Assembly (NCBI GenBank): GCA_023443625.1
Contig: JAEZTQ010000068.1
Coordinates: 1-64,000, forward strand
Reading direction: 5' to 3'
Length of the DNA stretch: 64,000 bases
Source: Bacillota bacterium
Lineage (GTDB): Bacteria > Bacillota_A > Clostridia > Lachnospirales > Lachnospiraceae
The position numbers and the translations under genes are program-made. The notes under the pieces are model-generated. The model worked only from the letters and a program-made list of their open reading frames with translations, was not told the origin of the DNA and searched no databases. Positions within the stretch are counted from its first letter, which is position 1; each line of letters opens with the position of its first letter. Positions 17,658 through 27,260 of the stretch are shown one piece after another.

Positions 17658-18203
17658 ATGGATAATAGAAAATCGATATTTATCCTTGTAAGCCAGACGG
17701 GTACAATCTTATCTAGAATTATAAGAATTTTAACCAAGGACGATTATAATCATGCCTCCATTGCTTTAGATAATACCCTTGAGGAGATGTATTCCTTTGG
17801 ACGGAAGCATCCATATAATCCAGTATGGGGAGGATTTGTTAGAGAAAGCACTAAAAGTGGAACCTTTAAGCGCTTTCGAGAAACCAGAATTATATTAATC
17901 CAAATTGATGTATCGTCTAATATATTTGATGAGGTTAATAAGAAATTAGAACAGATGTATTCATTCAAAGGGGATTATCGTTATAATTACATAGGGCTTA
18001 TAGGGGCATTATTCAACAAATCATATAAGAAGGAACGATGCTATTATTGTTCTGAATTTGTAAAGGAAGTATTAGTGAACTATAATATTGCTAGTAGTAA
18101 AGAATTTAAAAAGATTGTTAAGCCGGTTAATTTTCTTAAGTTAAATAAGAGTAAAATTGTATTCGAAGGATATATGAAGGAATATATTCCGGCTAGCTCT
18201 TAG
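17658..18203 (+). CDS. YiiX/YebB-like permuted papain-fold protein
   Basis: 181-aa protein with the hallmarks of circularly permuted NlpC/P60-like enzymes: a His near the N-terminus (DDYNHASIAL, His32) and the Cys nearer the C-terminus (CYYCSEFVKEVL, Cys131). There is no signal peptide, so it is likely cytoplasmic. The family includes putative amidases or thioesterases acting on lipids or peptides; its substrate is unknown. Monocistronic: own promoter at 17538 and a strong hairpin after the stop. Confidence 0.8.
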   Translation: MDNRKSIFILVSQTGTILSRIIRILTKDDYNHASIALDNTLEEMYSFGRKHPYNPVWGGFVRESTKSGTFKRFRETRIILIQIDVSSNIFDEVNKKLEQMYSFKGDYRYNYIGLIGALFNKSYKKERCYYCSEFVKEVLVNYNIASSKEFKKIVKPVNFLKLNKSKIVFEGYMKEYIPASS

Positions 18204-18257
18204 CCTGGGAGATTATAATCTATGGTTTTCATAGGTTTGATAGTATAATGAGAATTT

Positions 18258-18302
18258 AACAAAGGGTGTTGCAAAACAAAGAGTTTTGCAACACCCTTTG
18301 TT
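18258..18302. terminator. Perfect 20-bp stem hairpin
   Basis: Arms at 18258-18277 and 18283-18302 are perfect reverse complements with a 5-nt loop AAAGA; the stem centre is GGGTGTTGC/GCAACACCC. No long T-run follows on either strand, but it is 55 bp after the YiiX-like gene and fits a terminator. Confidence 0.75.
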
Positions 18303-18723
18303 ATAGGAAAATATCTTCAATAAGATAAAAACAGATGTGCGCTTTGTAAAAAATAGACTCTCCATTTAACACTAATCTTGGTTATATTACTAAATATTAC
18401 TACTTATACATTAAAATACTTCTATTTATATAATTTAATTATACTTTTGATAAAGAAAAGTAATAAACGGCTCTATTGCAATTGAAGAATTTATCTTGTA
18501 GAATATTTTTAGAAATAACAGATAACAACAAAATATCATAAAATTCGTCAATAGATACATTTACAGGACGGGAAGCCTGAACTTTGCCCCCATTGTAAAT
18601 GTATCTTATTTTTTTCAAAAGCATAGTATCAATTAATACTATATATTTCTCAAATAAAGGAATTCAATACCATAATTTATCCAGTTAAGATAAATCTAAA
18701 CATTGCAGAGAAAGGGAAATGAT
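18303..18723. other. Intergenic region, possible small minus-strand ORF
   Basis: About 420 bp before the nucleoside transporter operon. A 61-codon minus-strand frame at 18439-18624 (starts MLLKKIRYIYNGG, contains VNVSIDEFYDILL) has no ribosome binding site I can see and no recognised relative; it may be a gene remnant. I looked for a purine riboswitch because of the downstream genes and found no matching core. Confidence 0.4.
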
Positions 18724-20238
18724 ATGGAACAAAAGGCTCTTTTAGAAATGAAGGGAATTACAAAACAATTTGGTAAAACTATTGCAAATGATTGTGTTAA
18801 TCTTCAGCTTTATAAGGGAGAAATTCATGCATTACTTGGAGAAAATGGAGCCGGAAAAAGTACTCTGATGAATATCCTCCTGGGAATTTATAGACCTAAC
18901 TCTGGAAAGCTCTATTACAATGGCGAAAAGGTATCCATTCGTACTCCTAAGGATGCAACAAAGTTAGGCATAGGAATGGTTCATCAACACTTTGAATTAA
19001 TCCCCACCTTAAGTGTTGCAGAAAATATTTTCCTTAGTACAGGCAATTGCAAATTTGTTCTTGACAAGAAGAAGATGGAGGAGACCATAGCTGGTTACTC
19101 TAAGGAGTATGGTCTTTTGGTGGATCCTTGTGCTAAAGTGTGGCAATTGTCCGTAGGTGAACAGCAAAGAGTTGAGATTATGAAGCTCCTATGCAGAAAT
19201 TGTGAAATTTTGATCTTGGATGAACCTTCAGCAGTTCTTACTCCACAAGAAGCAAAGGAAATGTTTAAGACTTTACGAATAATGGCAGACAGTGGTAAGG
19301 CTGTTATTTTTATTTCTCATAAGATGAATGAGGTTATGGAGAATGCAGATAGAATTACCGTCTTAAAGAGCGGAAGAATTGAAGATGAGATGCTTTCTAA
19401 GGATGCTACAATAGAGCGTCTGACCAAAGGGGTAGTTGGGACAAGAACCCTTGATAAAACCAGTCATGAGAGAAAGAAATCCCTTGGAGATACAATTATT
19501 AAGATTGAAGGATTACATGCCAATAATGATAAGAATCTTCCGGCCCTTAAGGATGTTTCCTTTGATATTCGTGCAGGTGAGATATTTGCCATCGCAGGTG
19601 TTGCAGGAAATGGCCAGAGAGAATTAGCTGAAACGCTTGCAGGATTACGCAAATCTGTATCAGGAAGAATTGTAGTAAGGGGAAAAGATATCACCAGATA
19701 TTCCGCTGCACAGCGAATTAGGGAGAAAATTGCTTTCATTCCTGAGGATAGACTACATATGGGATTAGTGCCCGGTATGAGTATGACAAAGAATGCCATA
19801 TTAAAAGAGTTTCGATCCAAACACTTTAGTAGAGCAGGGATATTAAAAGGTACTGCAACCAAAAAGATAACTCAAAAGCATGTTGAGGACTATGAGATAA
19901 GAAATGGCGGTATGGAGCTACCCATCAGTATGATGTCCGGTGGTAATCAGCAAAAGCTTCTGGTAGCTAGAGAGGTAAGTAATGAACCATCTTTAATTAT
20001 CGCTGCCTATCCTGTAAGAGGCCTTGACATTGGTGCAGCTGATGCCATTAATAGAATTCTAATTGAGCAAAGTGAAAGAGGCGCTGGAGTCATATTTATT
20101 TCTGAAGAGCTGGATGAAATATTTCAGTTGTCAGACCGCATTGCAGTATTTTGTGATGGTAAACTTATGGGAATTCGTAATACAAGTGAAACCAATTATG
20201 ATGAAATCGGACGAATGATGTCTGGTGAGAGTGCATAA
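18724..20238 (+). CDS. Nucleoside/BMP-type ABC transporter ATP-binding protein (two ABC domains)
   Basis: About 504-aa double ATPase of the RbsA/NupA-like class. First domain: Walker A LGENGAGKST, signature QLSVGEQQRVEIMKLL, Walker B EILILDEPSAVLTP. The second domain has a degenerate Walker A (VAGNGQRELAETLAG), signature MMSGGNQQKLLVARE, and LIIAAYPVRGLDIGA where Walker B's DEP is replaced. This pattern is standard for nucleoside-type transporters. Start is ATG 18724 after AAAGGGAA. Two permeases, a BMP-family lipoprotein and two adenine deaminases follow, pointing to purine nucleoside or base uptake. Confidence 0.9.
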   Translation: MEQKALLEMKGITKQFGKTIANDCVNLQLYKGEIHALLGENGAGKSTLMNILLGIYRPNSGKLYYNGEKVSIRTPKDATKLGIGMVHQHFELIPTLSVAENIFLSTGNCKFVLDKKKMEETIAGYSKEYGLLVDPCAKVWQLSVGEQQRVEIMKLLCRNCEILILDEPSAVLTPQEAKEMFKTLRIMADSGKAVIFISHKMNEVMENADRITVLKSGRIEDEMLSKDATIERLTKGVVGTRTLDKTSHERKKSLGDTIIKIEGLHANNDKNLPALKDVSFDIRAGEIFAIAGVAGNGQRELAETLAGLRKSVSGRIVVRGKDITRYSAAQRIREKIAFIPEDRLHMGLVPGMSMTKNAILKEFRSKHFSRAGILKGTATKKITQKHVEDYEIRNGGMELPISMMSGGNQQKLLVAREVSNEPSLIIAAYPVRGLDIGAADAINRILIEQSERGAGVIFISEELDEIFQLSDRIAVFCDGKLMGIRNTSETNYDEIGRMMSGESA

Positions 20239-20260
20239 CAAATTCAGAATGGAGAATATG

Positions 20261-21355
20261 ATGATTCTAAAAAATATTCGATTAGAAAAAAAACATACAA
20301 GATCAGCATCAATGGCAATTTTAAATCCAATTTTATTTATGTTTTTGGGCTTAGCCTTTAGTTCCATCTTTATTATGTTTATGGGATTTTCACCACTAGC
20401 GGTATTTTCAAAGATGATTAAGTATTCCTTCTTAAATATGAGAGGACTCAGTGGAAGCATTACAGCCGGATTACCCCTCATGTTTTGCGGACTCAGCGTT
20501 GCCCTTGCTTTTAGAATGAATTTAAATAATATAGGAGCTGAGGGGCAATTTGCCATAGGCGCTATTATGGGCGGAGGCTTTGCCATCTTCGCACCGGATA
20601 TGCCAGTCTTTCTTAAGATGATTCTTATGTTTTTCTTCTGTGCTCTGGGTGGAATGCTCTGGGCTATGATAGCAGCAGTGATGAAAGCTTTCTTTAATGT
20701 AAGTGAAACCATTGTTACACTCATGTTAAATTACATAGCCTTACTTTTTCTTGATTATCTGACCTATGGTCCCTGGATGGCATCGGGACAGACAACAGCA
20801 ATCACAGAGACAATTCCAAAAGCCTTATATCTACCCTATTTCGGTAAGACAGGTATTAGCAGCGGAATTGTGGTTGCAATCATAATCGCTCTGCTTTTAT
20901 TCCTGTTCTTAAAATATACAACGGTGGGATACCAAATTGAGGTCATCAAGAACAGTATTTCCAGTGCAGAATATGCAGGTATCAATGTTAAGAAAAATAT
21001 AATCTTGGTTCTCGGTTTAAGTGGTGCTATTGCAGGGCTTGCTGGATTTGTTGAGATTGCAGGTGTTGTTCATCGTATTCAGACCCAGATGCCCAATAAT
21101 AGTGGTTACACAGGTATTGTTATTGCATATTTAAGCCAATTTAATCCTATCGCAGTAATCATTGTTTCCATTCTTTTTGGTGGTTTGGAAAATAGCTGCG
21201 CAGCTGTGCAGCTTATGGGTGTGCCTTCCCAGATTGCCACCATGATACAAGGCAGTATTATGATATTTGTAATTGCCGGAGAGTTCTTTAACCGTTATAA
21301 GGTTACTTACTTAAGAGAAGGTAAGAAGGGAGGGGCAAGAGCATGCAAACTTTAA
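20261..21355 (+). CDS. Nucleoside ABC transporter permease 1 (NupP/YufP-like)
   Basis: Membrane permease of the branched-chain/nucleoside class with about nine hydrophobic segments. Motifs include GLPLMFCGLSVALAFRMNLNNIGAEGQF near the N-terminus (shown in part by ALAFRMNLNNIGAEGQFAIG) and NAISSAEYAGI-like ISSAEYAGINVKKNI with the ATPase-coupling loop. Start is ATG 20261 (or 20258), behind GGAG at 20251; longer in-frame starts overlap the ATPase gene and lack a site. Overlaps the next permease by 13 bp. Confidence 0.87.
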   Translation: MILKNIRLEKKHTRSASMAILNPILFMFLGLAFSSIFIMFMGFSPLAVFSKMIKYSFLNMRGLSGSITAGLPLMFCGLSVALAFRMNLNNIGAEGQFAIGAIMGGGFAIFAPDMPVFLKMILMFFFCALGGMLWAMIAAVMKAFFNVSETIVTLMLNYIALLFLDYLTYGPWMASGQTTAITETIPKALYLPYFGKTGISSGIVVAIIIALLLFLFLKYTTVGYQIEVIKNSISSAEYAGINVKKNIILVLGLSGAIAGLAGFVEIAGVVHRIQTQMPNNSGYTGIVIAYLSQFNPIAVIIVSILFGGLENSCAAVQLMGVPSQIATMIQGSIMIFVIAGEFFNRYKVTYLREGKKGGARACKL

Positions 21356-22272
21356 TCACTTCCATCGCTGCCATCTCCATTGTCTATGCCAGTTCCATTC
21401 TCTATGCAGCCATTGGCGAGATTATGGCACAGAGAGCCGGCGTCATGAATCTTGGAACAGAAGGAATTATGCTAATGGGAGCAGTGAGTGGCTTTATGGC
21501 TGCTTACTATACCAAAAGCTTACCCTTAGCCATGCTTGCTGTAATCTTAGTGGGATGTACCCTGGGCCTAGTCTATGCTTTCTTAACAGTGACTCTACAG
21601 GCAGATCAGACTGTATGCGGTATGGCCTTTCTAACCTTTGGTGGTGGCCTTAGTGGTTTTATTGGAAAGAATGTGACAGGAATTGCTTCTGATGTTAAGT
21701 TTCATAAATTACCTATTCCAGTACTTTCAGAAATTCCAGTAATAGGTGAGGTTTTATTTAATCAAGATATTCTAGTCTATGCAATTTACTTCATTGTTCC
21801 TCTTAGTATGTTTTATATCTACCGTACCAAACCGGGTATGATACTTAGAGCCTTGGGTGAGAATCCAGCGGCACTGGATGCAACTGGCGTGAATGTGTTT
21901 GCCCTTCGTTATGGTTATGTCATATTTGGCAGTGCCATGGCAACTATTAGCGGTGCCTGTATCTCCTTGTCCTATACAAACTTCTGGAATGAGGGTATGA
22001 CAGGGGGTAAGGGATGGATTGCTTTCTCTCTTGTAGCCTTTTCCAGATGGAATCCAGCAAAAGCAGCGCTGGGAGCAGTACTATTTGGTGCCATCAGTAT
22101 CCTGGGTATGAATATGCAGATTTATCTGCCGGGAGTACCTTCCCAGTGCTATAGCATGTTACCTTATCTAGCAACAATCATCGCTTTATTTACTACAACA
22201 GGAACCTTTAGAAAGAAACATTCCGATGAGCCAGCAGCTCTTTGTCTGCCCTATGACCGAGAAAATCGCTGA
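21343..22272 (+). CDS. Nucleoside ABC transporter permease 2 (NupQ/YufQ-like)
   Basis: 309-aa membrane protein of the same permease class. The N-terminal region IGEIMAQRAGVMNLGTEGI corresponds to the typical nucleoside-permease motif; LRALGENPAALDATGVNV is the coupling loop. Its start overlaps the previous permease gene by 13 bp with GGGAGG upstream, indicating translational coupling. The BMP-type binding protein follows after 98 bp containing a small hairpin. Confidence 0.87.
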   Translation: MQTLITSIAAISIVYASSILYAAIGEIMAQRAGVMNLGTEGIMLMGAVSGFMAAYYTKSLPLAMLAVILVGCTLGLVYAFLTVTLQADQTVCGMAFLTFGGGLSGFIGKNVTGIASDVKFHKLPIPVLSEIPVIGEVLFNQDILVYAIYFIVPLSMFYIYRTKPGMILRALGENPAALDATGVNVFALRYGYVIFGSAMATISGACISLSYTNFWNEGMTGGKGWIAFSLVAFSRWNPAKAALGAVLFGAISILGMNMQIYLPGVPSQCYSMLPYLATIIALFTTTGTFRKKHSDEPAALCLPYDRENR

Positions 22273-22339
22273 TTTATCATTAATTCATGAATAAGGATTA
22301 AAAATGAATACAAAAGTGATTCATTTTAAATAAAGGAGT

Positions 22340-22356
22340 TTCCGCAAAGAGCGGAA
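22340..22356 (+). promoter_or_regulatory. Small hairpin just before the BMP lipoprotein start
   Basis: TTCCGC (22340-22345) and GCGGAA (22351-22356) form a stem with loop AAAGA. It ends five bases before the GGAGG of the BMP gene. It may protect the 5' end of a processed transcript or tune translation. Confidence 0.45.
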
Positions 22357-22370
22357 GAATGGAGGAAATG

Positions 22371-23483
22371 ATGAATAAGAAAATAGTTAATGTTATTCTG
22401 GTATTGGTTTTGATCACATCTCTCTTAGTGGGATGTTCAAAGGAAGGTACACCAAGTAGTAAAGGAACTAAAACTCTAGATATGTCAACAATTAAAATTG
22501 GTGAAATTACCTCTTTTGTTATAAATGATGGTGGCTGGTGCCAAGCAACTCATAATAGCATTTTAAATGCAATGAAGAAGCTTGGAATTCCAGAAGAAAA
22601 TCTTCTTGTTATTGAAAATGTATCAGAAGATCAGGCTTCCATTAAGAATGCCTATGATGCTCTGGCAGCAGAAGGTGTTAATATAATTATTGGTGCTAGT
22701 GCAGGTTATGCAACATTTCTTAGTGAACTGGCAGCGCAAAATACGGATATTGTAATTGCCCAGCAGGGTGATAAAGTAGAGAGTTTGATTGGTTATCAGG
22801 TTCGTAACTATGAAGGTATGTTCTTAGCAGGTTATGCTAGTGCATTGATGTCTGAGGGAGATACTCTTGGTTTTGGCGGTAGTGTATCTGAGGCTTCTGT
22901 TCGTTCCGCAATCAATGGATATGCTCTTGGCGCTAAGTATGCAAATCCTAACGCAAAGGTACAGTTAGTATGGACCAATAGCTGGTATGATGTTGATCTT
23001 GAGACCCAGAGTGCAATGACCTTAATCAACCAGGGAATTAAATATATGGGTATGGAGGCATCTTCTCCTGCAATTCCTCAGACTTGTGAAGCAAACAATG
23101 CATTCTGTATTGGGTATAATGTAGATATGAAGGATCTTGCACCGAAAGCAGTGCTCTTCTCCTATGTGTGGAACTTTGAACCAATCTTCACTAAGATTAT
23201 TACTTCTGTTGTAGAGAAGACCTATACAGCTGATGATTACTATTATGAAGGTGGAGAATGTGCAGCAATTACAGAGTTTAATGCTGATTTAGTTCCTGCT
23301 GATGTACAAGAGAAGGTGTTACAAGCAAAGGAAGATATTGCTGCAGGTAAAATCACAGTCTTTGGTGGTGAATTAAAGGATAATGAAGGTAATACGTTAG
23401 TAGCAGCAGGTGAGACTCTTAGTGATGAGAAAATTAATCTTCAGGAATTCTTAGTAGAGAATGTAATCGGTAGTTGGAAGTAG
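22371..23483 (+). CDS. BMP-family nucleoside-binding lipoprotein
   Basis: Substrate-binding protein of the basic membrane protein (PnrA/YufN/NupN) family, delivering nucleosides to the adjacent permeases. A lipoprotein signal (VILVLVLITSLLVGC) gives an anchor Cys near residue 22. Family features include the start IKIGEITSFVINDGGW, VNIIIGASAGYATF, IGYQVRNYEGMFLAGYASAL and LGFGGSVSEASVRSAINGY. Start is ATG 22371, five bases behind GGAGG. The two deaminases that follow suggest adenine or adenosine among the ligands. Its place after, rather than before, the ATPase and permeases is unusual. Confidence 0.87.
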   Translation: MNKKIVNVILVLVLITSLLVGCSKEGTPSSKGTKTLDMSTIKIGEITSFVINDGGWCQATHNSILNAMKKLGIPEENLLVIENVSEDQASIKNAYDALAAEGVNIIIGASAGYATFLSELAAQNTDIVIAQQGDKVESLIGYQVRNYEGMFLAGYASALMSEGDTLGFGGSVSEASVRSAINGYALGAKYANPNAKVQLVWTNSWYDVDLETQSAMTLINQGIKYMGMEASSPAIPQTCEANNAFCIGYNVDMKDLAPKAVLFSYVWNFEPIFTKIITSVVEKTYTADDYYYEGGECAAITEFNADLVPADVQEKVLQAKEDIAAGKITVFGGELKDNEGNTLVAAGETLSDEKINLQEFLVENVIGSWK

Positions 23484-23498
23484 AATTGGAGGCTTAAA

Positions 23499-25277
23499 TT
23501 GGAAAAGACAGTAGAAAACTTAAAGAAACTAATCCGTGCGGGAAGAGGAATGCTTCCTGCTTCAAAAGTAATACTTAATGGTAATCTTGTTAATGTAATG
23601 ACCAGTGAGATTTATCCGGCAGATGTGGCTATCTATGAAGATACCATTGTTGCTGTGGGTGATGTCAGCGCCTATATGGGAGAAGGAACTGAGATTATTG
23701 ATGCTAAGGGTAAATACCTGGTTCCAGGTCTCATTGATGGGCATATTCATAGTGAGTGCAGTAAGCTTAGTATGACCAGCTTTGCTAAGGCAGTGGTTCC
23801 TTGTGGAACCACAAGCATAATCTCCGGCCTTGATGAATACATATCAGTAGCTGGTATCGAGGGATTAAAAGAAGTATTTGAGGAGATTAATTTAAGCCCT
23901 CTTAAGGTCTTCTGGGGTGCTCCTCATAAGACCCCTTATACCTACCCAACCTCTACTATCGCTTGTAATTTTAATGGTGATATTCACCGTGAAGTGCAGA
24001 AGTGGCCGGAATGCTATGGTGTATGGGAAACAGTACGTGAGTCTGTAATTGAAGAGGATGAGAATACCTTAGCTGCCATTGCAGAAGCATCCAGGAATCG
24101 CTTGCCCGTATTTGGTTGTGCACCTATGGCAAGAGGTAAGGACTTAAATGGCTATCTCTGTGCCGGTGTAAGACTGGATCATGAAAGCTATGATCATGAG
24201 GAAGTAGTGGAGAAGATGAGAAATGGCATGCATATGCTCATCCGTGAGTCTTCAGTAACCCATTTCCTTAAGGAGAAAATCAGAGCAGTGACAGAAGTAA
24301 ATCCATACCTGGCAAGAAGAGTAAGTTTTTGTACTGATGATGTGATTCCTTCTGACATAATAGAAAAAGGACATTTGGATAATTTGGTTCGCTTGGCAAT
24401 ACAAGCCGGTGTTACGCCTATGACTGCTATTCAGATGGCAACTATCAATAGCGCAGAAGCATATCGCATTGATGATAAAGTGGGTTCTATCTGTCCAGGC
24501 AGAATAGCTGATATTCTATTGGTAGATACTCTTGAGAATTTTAAAGTAGATACAGTTATTACCAATGGAAAATTGGTTGCTAGAAATGGTAAGCTAATAT
24601 ATGATTTAAAGGCACCAAAGAGAAGCTCCATCTTAAGTAGCAAGCTAAAATGTAAACTAACTACCAAAGAGGATTTCTTATATAAAGTATCCCTTAAGGA
24701 AGGAACTGCTAAAGTCCTTGCCATGGATGTGAAAGGTCCTTTTGTTCGAAAGAGAAGAGATGTAGTCTTAAAGGTAGAGGATTATATTGTACAACCTGAT
24801 ACCACACAGGATGTGGCTATGGTGTCAGTACTGGAACGTTTTGGTATCAATGGTAACAAATCCCTAGCTTTTTGCTCCGGCTGGAATTTGAAAAAGGGTG
24901 CTATGGCATCCTCTGCAGCACCGGATGATAACAATATAATTGTCATGGGTGTGGATGCTGGGGATATGTCAGTTGCGGTTAATTATCTAATTGAAAATGG
25001 TGGTGGACAGGTAATTGTAGCTGATGGAAAAATCCTTGGTTTCTTACCCCTTCCTGTGGGTGGAATTGCCAGTGATGAGGAACCAGAGACAATTGCAAAA
25101 GAAGAGCTGGCCCTTGCAGCTACAGCAAAAGAGCTTGGTTGTAATCTACCAGAGCCTTTGATGTACATGTTCTTCTTACCAATTACTGCAATCCCTGATT
25201 ATGCAATTACGGATGTGGGTCCTGTAGATTGTGTAAATCTAACTACCTTTGATCCTATACTTGAACTAATGGAATAA
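23499..25277 (+). CDS. Adenine deaminase-family paralogue with altered active-site motifs
   Basis: 592-aa amidohydrolase aligning end to end with adenine deaminase (Ade). It keeps the metal motif GHIH (His82, His84), a VWET Glu, LDHES His and CTDD Asp. However the Ade motif DPHEI is SGLDEYI (residues 109-115), the DGH motif is FGC, and the C-terminal HDSHN is PDDNN. The downstream paralogue has all of these intact. So this copy has probably changed substrate or lost adenine deaminase activity. Start is TTG 23499 behind GGAGG, 15 bp after the BMP gene; same operon. Confidence 0.8.
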   Translation: MEKTVENLKKLIRAGRGMLPASKVILNGNLVNVMTSEIYPADVAIYEDTIVAVGDVSAYMGEGTEIIDAKGKYLVPGLIDGHIHSECSKLSMTSFAKAVVPCGTTSIISGLDEYISVAGIEGLKEVFEEINLSPLKVFWGAPHKTPYTYPTSTIACNFNGDIHREVQKWPECYGVWETVRESVIEEDENTLAAIAEASRNRLPVFGCAPMARGKDLNGYLCAGVRLDHESYDHEEVVEKMRNGMHMLIRESSVTHFLKEKIRAVTEVNPYLARRVSFCTDDVIPSDIIEKGHLDNLVRLAIQAGVTPMTAIQMATINSAEAYRIDDKVGSICPGRIADILLVDTLENFKVDTVITNGKLVARNGKLIYDLKAPKRSSILSSKLKCKLTTKEDFLYKVSLKEGTAKVLAMDVKGPFVRKRRDVVLKVEDYIVQPDTTQDVAMVSVLERFGINGNKSLAFCSGWNLKKGAMASSAAPDDNNIIVMGVDAGDMSVAVNYLIENGGGQVIVADGKILGFLPLPVGGIASDEEPETIAKEELALAATAKELGCNLPEPLMYMFFLPITAIPDYAITDVGPVDCVNLTTFDPILELME

Positions 25278-25326
25278 AGACTAAGTGTTTATACCCGCTG
25301 ACAGACGGGGTAGAATGAAGGTGACT

Positions 25327-27066
25327 ATGGAAAAACAAGTGTTAAAGAGAATAATCGATGTTGCAGCAGGCAAAGTTTTGGCAGACCTGGTTATTAAAAA
25401 TGTAAATATTGTAGATGTATATGGTTCCACTATCATAGAGGGCAAGGATATTGCCATCTGTGAAGGGAAAATTGCAGGTGTTGGTGACTATGAGGGGATT
25501 AAAACAATCGATGCCCAGGGCCAATATGCTGCCCCAGGTTTCATTGATGGTCATATTCATATTGAATCTTCTTATGTTACCCCTGAGGAGATAGGACGAC
25601 TCCTTGTTCCTCATGGCGGAACAACGATTATTGCGGATCCTCATGAAATCGTTAATGTTTGCGGAATGACAGGAATGAAGTATATGTTAGAGGCAGCACA
25701 AGGGACGAAGCTAGATATTAAATACATGCTTCCCTCCTGTGTACCTGCAACCCCTTTTGAACATGCAGGTGCTAATATCGATGCAGAAGCTATGAAGGAG
25801 CCAATCAAGGAGGAGCAAATTCTTGGGCTCGGTGAATTCATGAATTATGTGGGTGTTGTGGGTGCCGATGATGAGGTCTTAAATAAGCTTCTTGTAGCAA
25901 TCAATGAGAATAAATTGATAGACGGACACAGCCCTAATGTCTTTGATAAAGAGTTAAATGCCTATGCTGTGCCAAGAATTCGTACAGATCATGAATGCGC
26001 TACAGGAGAAGAGGTATTAGATCGTATCTCAAGGGGTATCTATGTCCTTCTAAGAGAGGGCTCTGCTTGTCATAACCTAAGAGAGAATTTAAAAGTGGTC
26101 AATGCAGTCAATAGCCGTCGTTGCCTCCTTTGCTCTGATGATCGTCAACCTAAGACAATCCTTAAAGAAGGCCATCTTGACAACCATCTTCGTATCTGTG
26201 TAGAAGAGGGAGTGGATCCAATCCTTGCTATCCAGATGGCAAGCTTAAATGCAGCAGAATGCTATCGTCTAGAGGATCGTGGTGCCATCGCACCAGGACT
26301 TCGTGCAGATATTGTTCTACTGGATAATCTAAGAGATTTTAATGTAAAGCGTGTGCTTATAAAGGGAGAAGAGGTTGCAAGAGACGGGGTGTATCTTCCT
26401 GAGGTTAGACGATATGATTGCAGCAGTGTAAGCGGTCAATTTCATGTGAAAGATTTCTCTAAAGAGAAATTAAAGCTGGCTTTAAAATCCAACCATGTTA
26501 ATGTTATTGATATTCTTCCTGGAGGCGTTGTGACCGCCAAGGGAACAGCCATGGTGAAAATCGATGACCAAGGTGATTTTATCTTCCTGTCAGAGCAGGA
26601 TATTGTTAAAGTAGCAGTGGTAGAAAGACATCAAAACACCGGGAATGTGGCGGTAGCTCTTCTTCGTGGTTATGGAATAAAAGCTGGTGCAGTAGCTTTA
26701 TCCATCGCCCACGATTCCCATAACATTATAGTTGTTGGAACAAATGATGCTGATATGGCCTATGCAGTAGAACAGCTCATTGCCCAGGGTGGTGGTATAA
26801 CCCTGGTGAAAGAGAAGGAAGTTATCAATCACATGCCAATGGTTGTGGGTGGAATTATGAGTGACCAAAGTGGTGAATGGGTAAAGGATAAATTAACTGA
26901 AATTCACACCCAGGCTCATGATATTTTACAAGTTAACGCCGATGTGGAGCCTGTGATGACACTTTGCTTTATGTCCCTTCCTGTAATACCAGAGCTTAAG
27001 ATAACAGATATGGGTCTCTTTGATGTAACTCAATTTAATTTTATACCTCTTGAGGTAGAGGAATAA
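25327..27066 (+). CDS. ade: Adenine deaminase
   Basis: Mn/Fe-dependent amidohydrolase converting adenine to hypoxanthine in the cytoplasm. Complete set of Ade motifs: IDGHIHIESSYVTPEE, ADPHEIVNVCG, GLGEFMNYVGVVG, IDGHSPNV, RTDHECATGEE, CSDDRQP and AHDSHNIIVVG. Length of about 580 aa is normal. Start ATG 25327 follows AAGGTG; ATG 25315 and a longer start at 25285 are possible. It is the last gene of the nucleoside transporter operon, giving a direct path from imported adenine to hypoxanthine. Confidence 0.92.
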   Translation: MEKQVLKRIIDVAAGKVLADLVIKNVNIVDVYGSTIIEGKDIAICEGKIAGVGDYEGIKTIDAQGQYAAPGFIDGHIHIESSYVTPEEIGRLLVPHGGTTIIADPHEIVNVCGMTGMKYMLEAAQGTKLDIKYMLPSCVPATPFEHAGANIDAEAMKEPIKEEQILGLGEFMNYVGVVGADDEVLNKLLVAINENKLIDGHSPNVFDKELNAYAVPRIRTDHECATGEEVLDRISRGIYVLLREGSACHNLRENLKVVNAVNSRRCLLCSDDRQPKTILKEGHLDNHLRICVEEGVDPILAIQMASLNAAECYRLEDRGAIAPGLRADIVLLDNLRDFNVKRVLIKGEEVARDGVYLPEVRRYDCSSVSGQFHVKDFSKEKLKLALKSNHVNVIDILPGGVVTAKGTAMVKIDDQGDFIFLSEQDIVKVAVVERHQNTGNVAVALLRGYGIKAGAVALSIAHDSHNIIVVGTNDADMAYAVEQLIAQGGGITLVKEKEVINHMPMVVGGIMSDQSGEWVKDKLTEIHTQAHDILQVNADVEPVMTLCFMSLPVIPELKITDMGLFDVTQFNFIPLEVEE

Positions 27067-27133
27067 TGTGAAGTAATATAATTTAACATTCTACATGAAA
27101 TTGTATATTCAAGGAGTGTTTTATGGATCTATA

Positions 27134-27169
27134 AGAATGGCTTGTACTCAGCAGGGTACAAGCCATTCT
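27134..27169. terminator. Terminator hairpin between convergent genes
   Basis: AGAATGGCTTGTAC (27134-27147) and GTACAAGCCATTCT (27156-27169) form a perfect 14-bp stem with an 8-nt loop. It lies between the plus-strand ade gene and the minus-strand permease and likely serves both. Confidence 0.8.
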
Positions 27170-27260
27170 GCTTATCAATATACGGATAATGTTATTCAAT
27201 TATAAATATCACGTCTAATTGTCTAATTGTATTATCATCTCTTAACCCTAAATTCTGTTT

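Noticed and set aside
17863..17878. CcpA cre-like sequence (AAGCGCTTTC)
   Set aside because: Lies in the middle of the YiiX-like coding region, as does another inside the araC gene near 58993; no promoter nearby.
18303..18723. Purine riboswitch before the nucleoside transporter operon
   Set aside because: Expected from the genes, but the characteristic three-way junction sequence was not found.
20131..20724. 197-codon minus-strand frame over the nucleoside permease start
   Set aside because: Overlaps the conserved ATPase end and permease coding regions on the other strand; composition is that of an antisense shadow.
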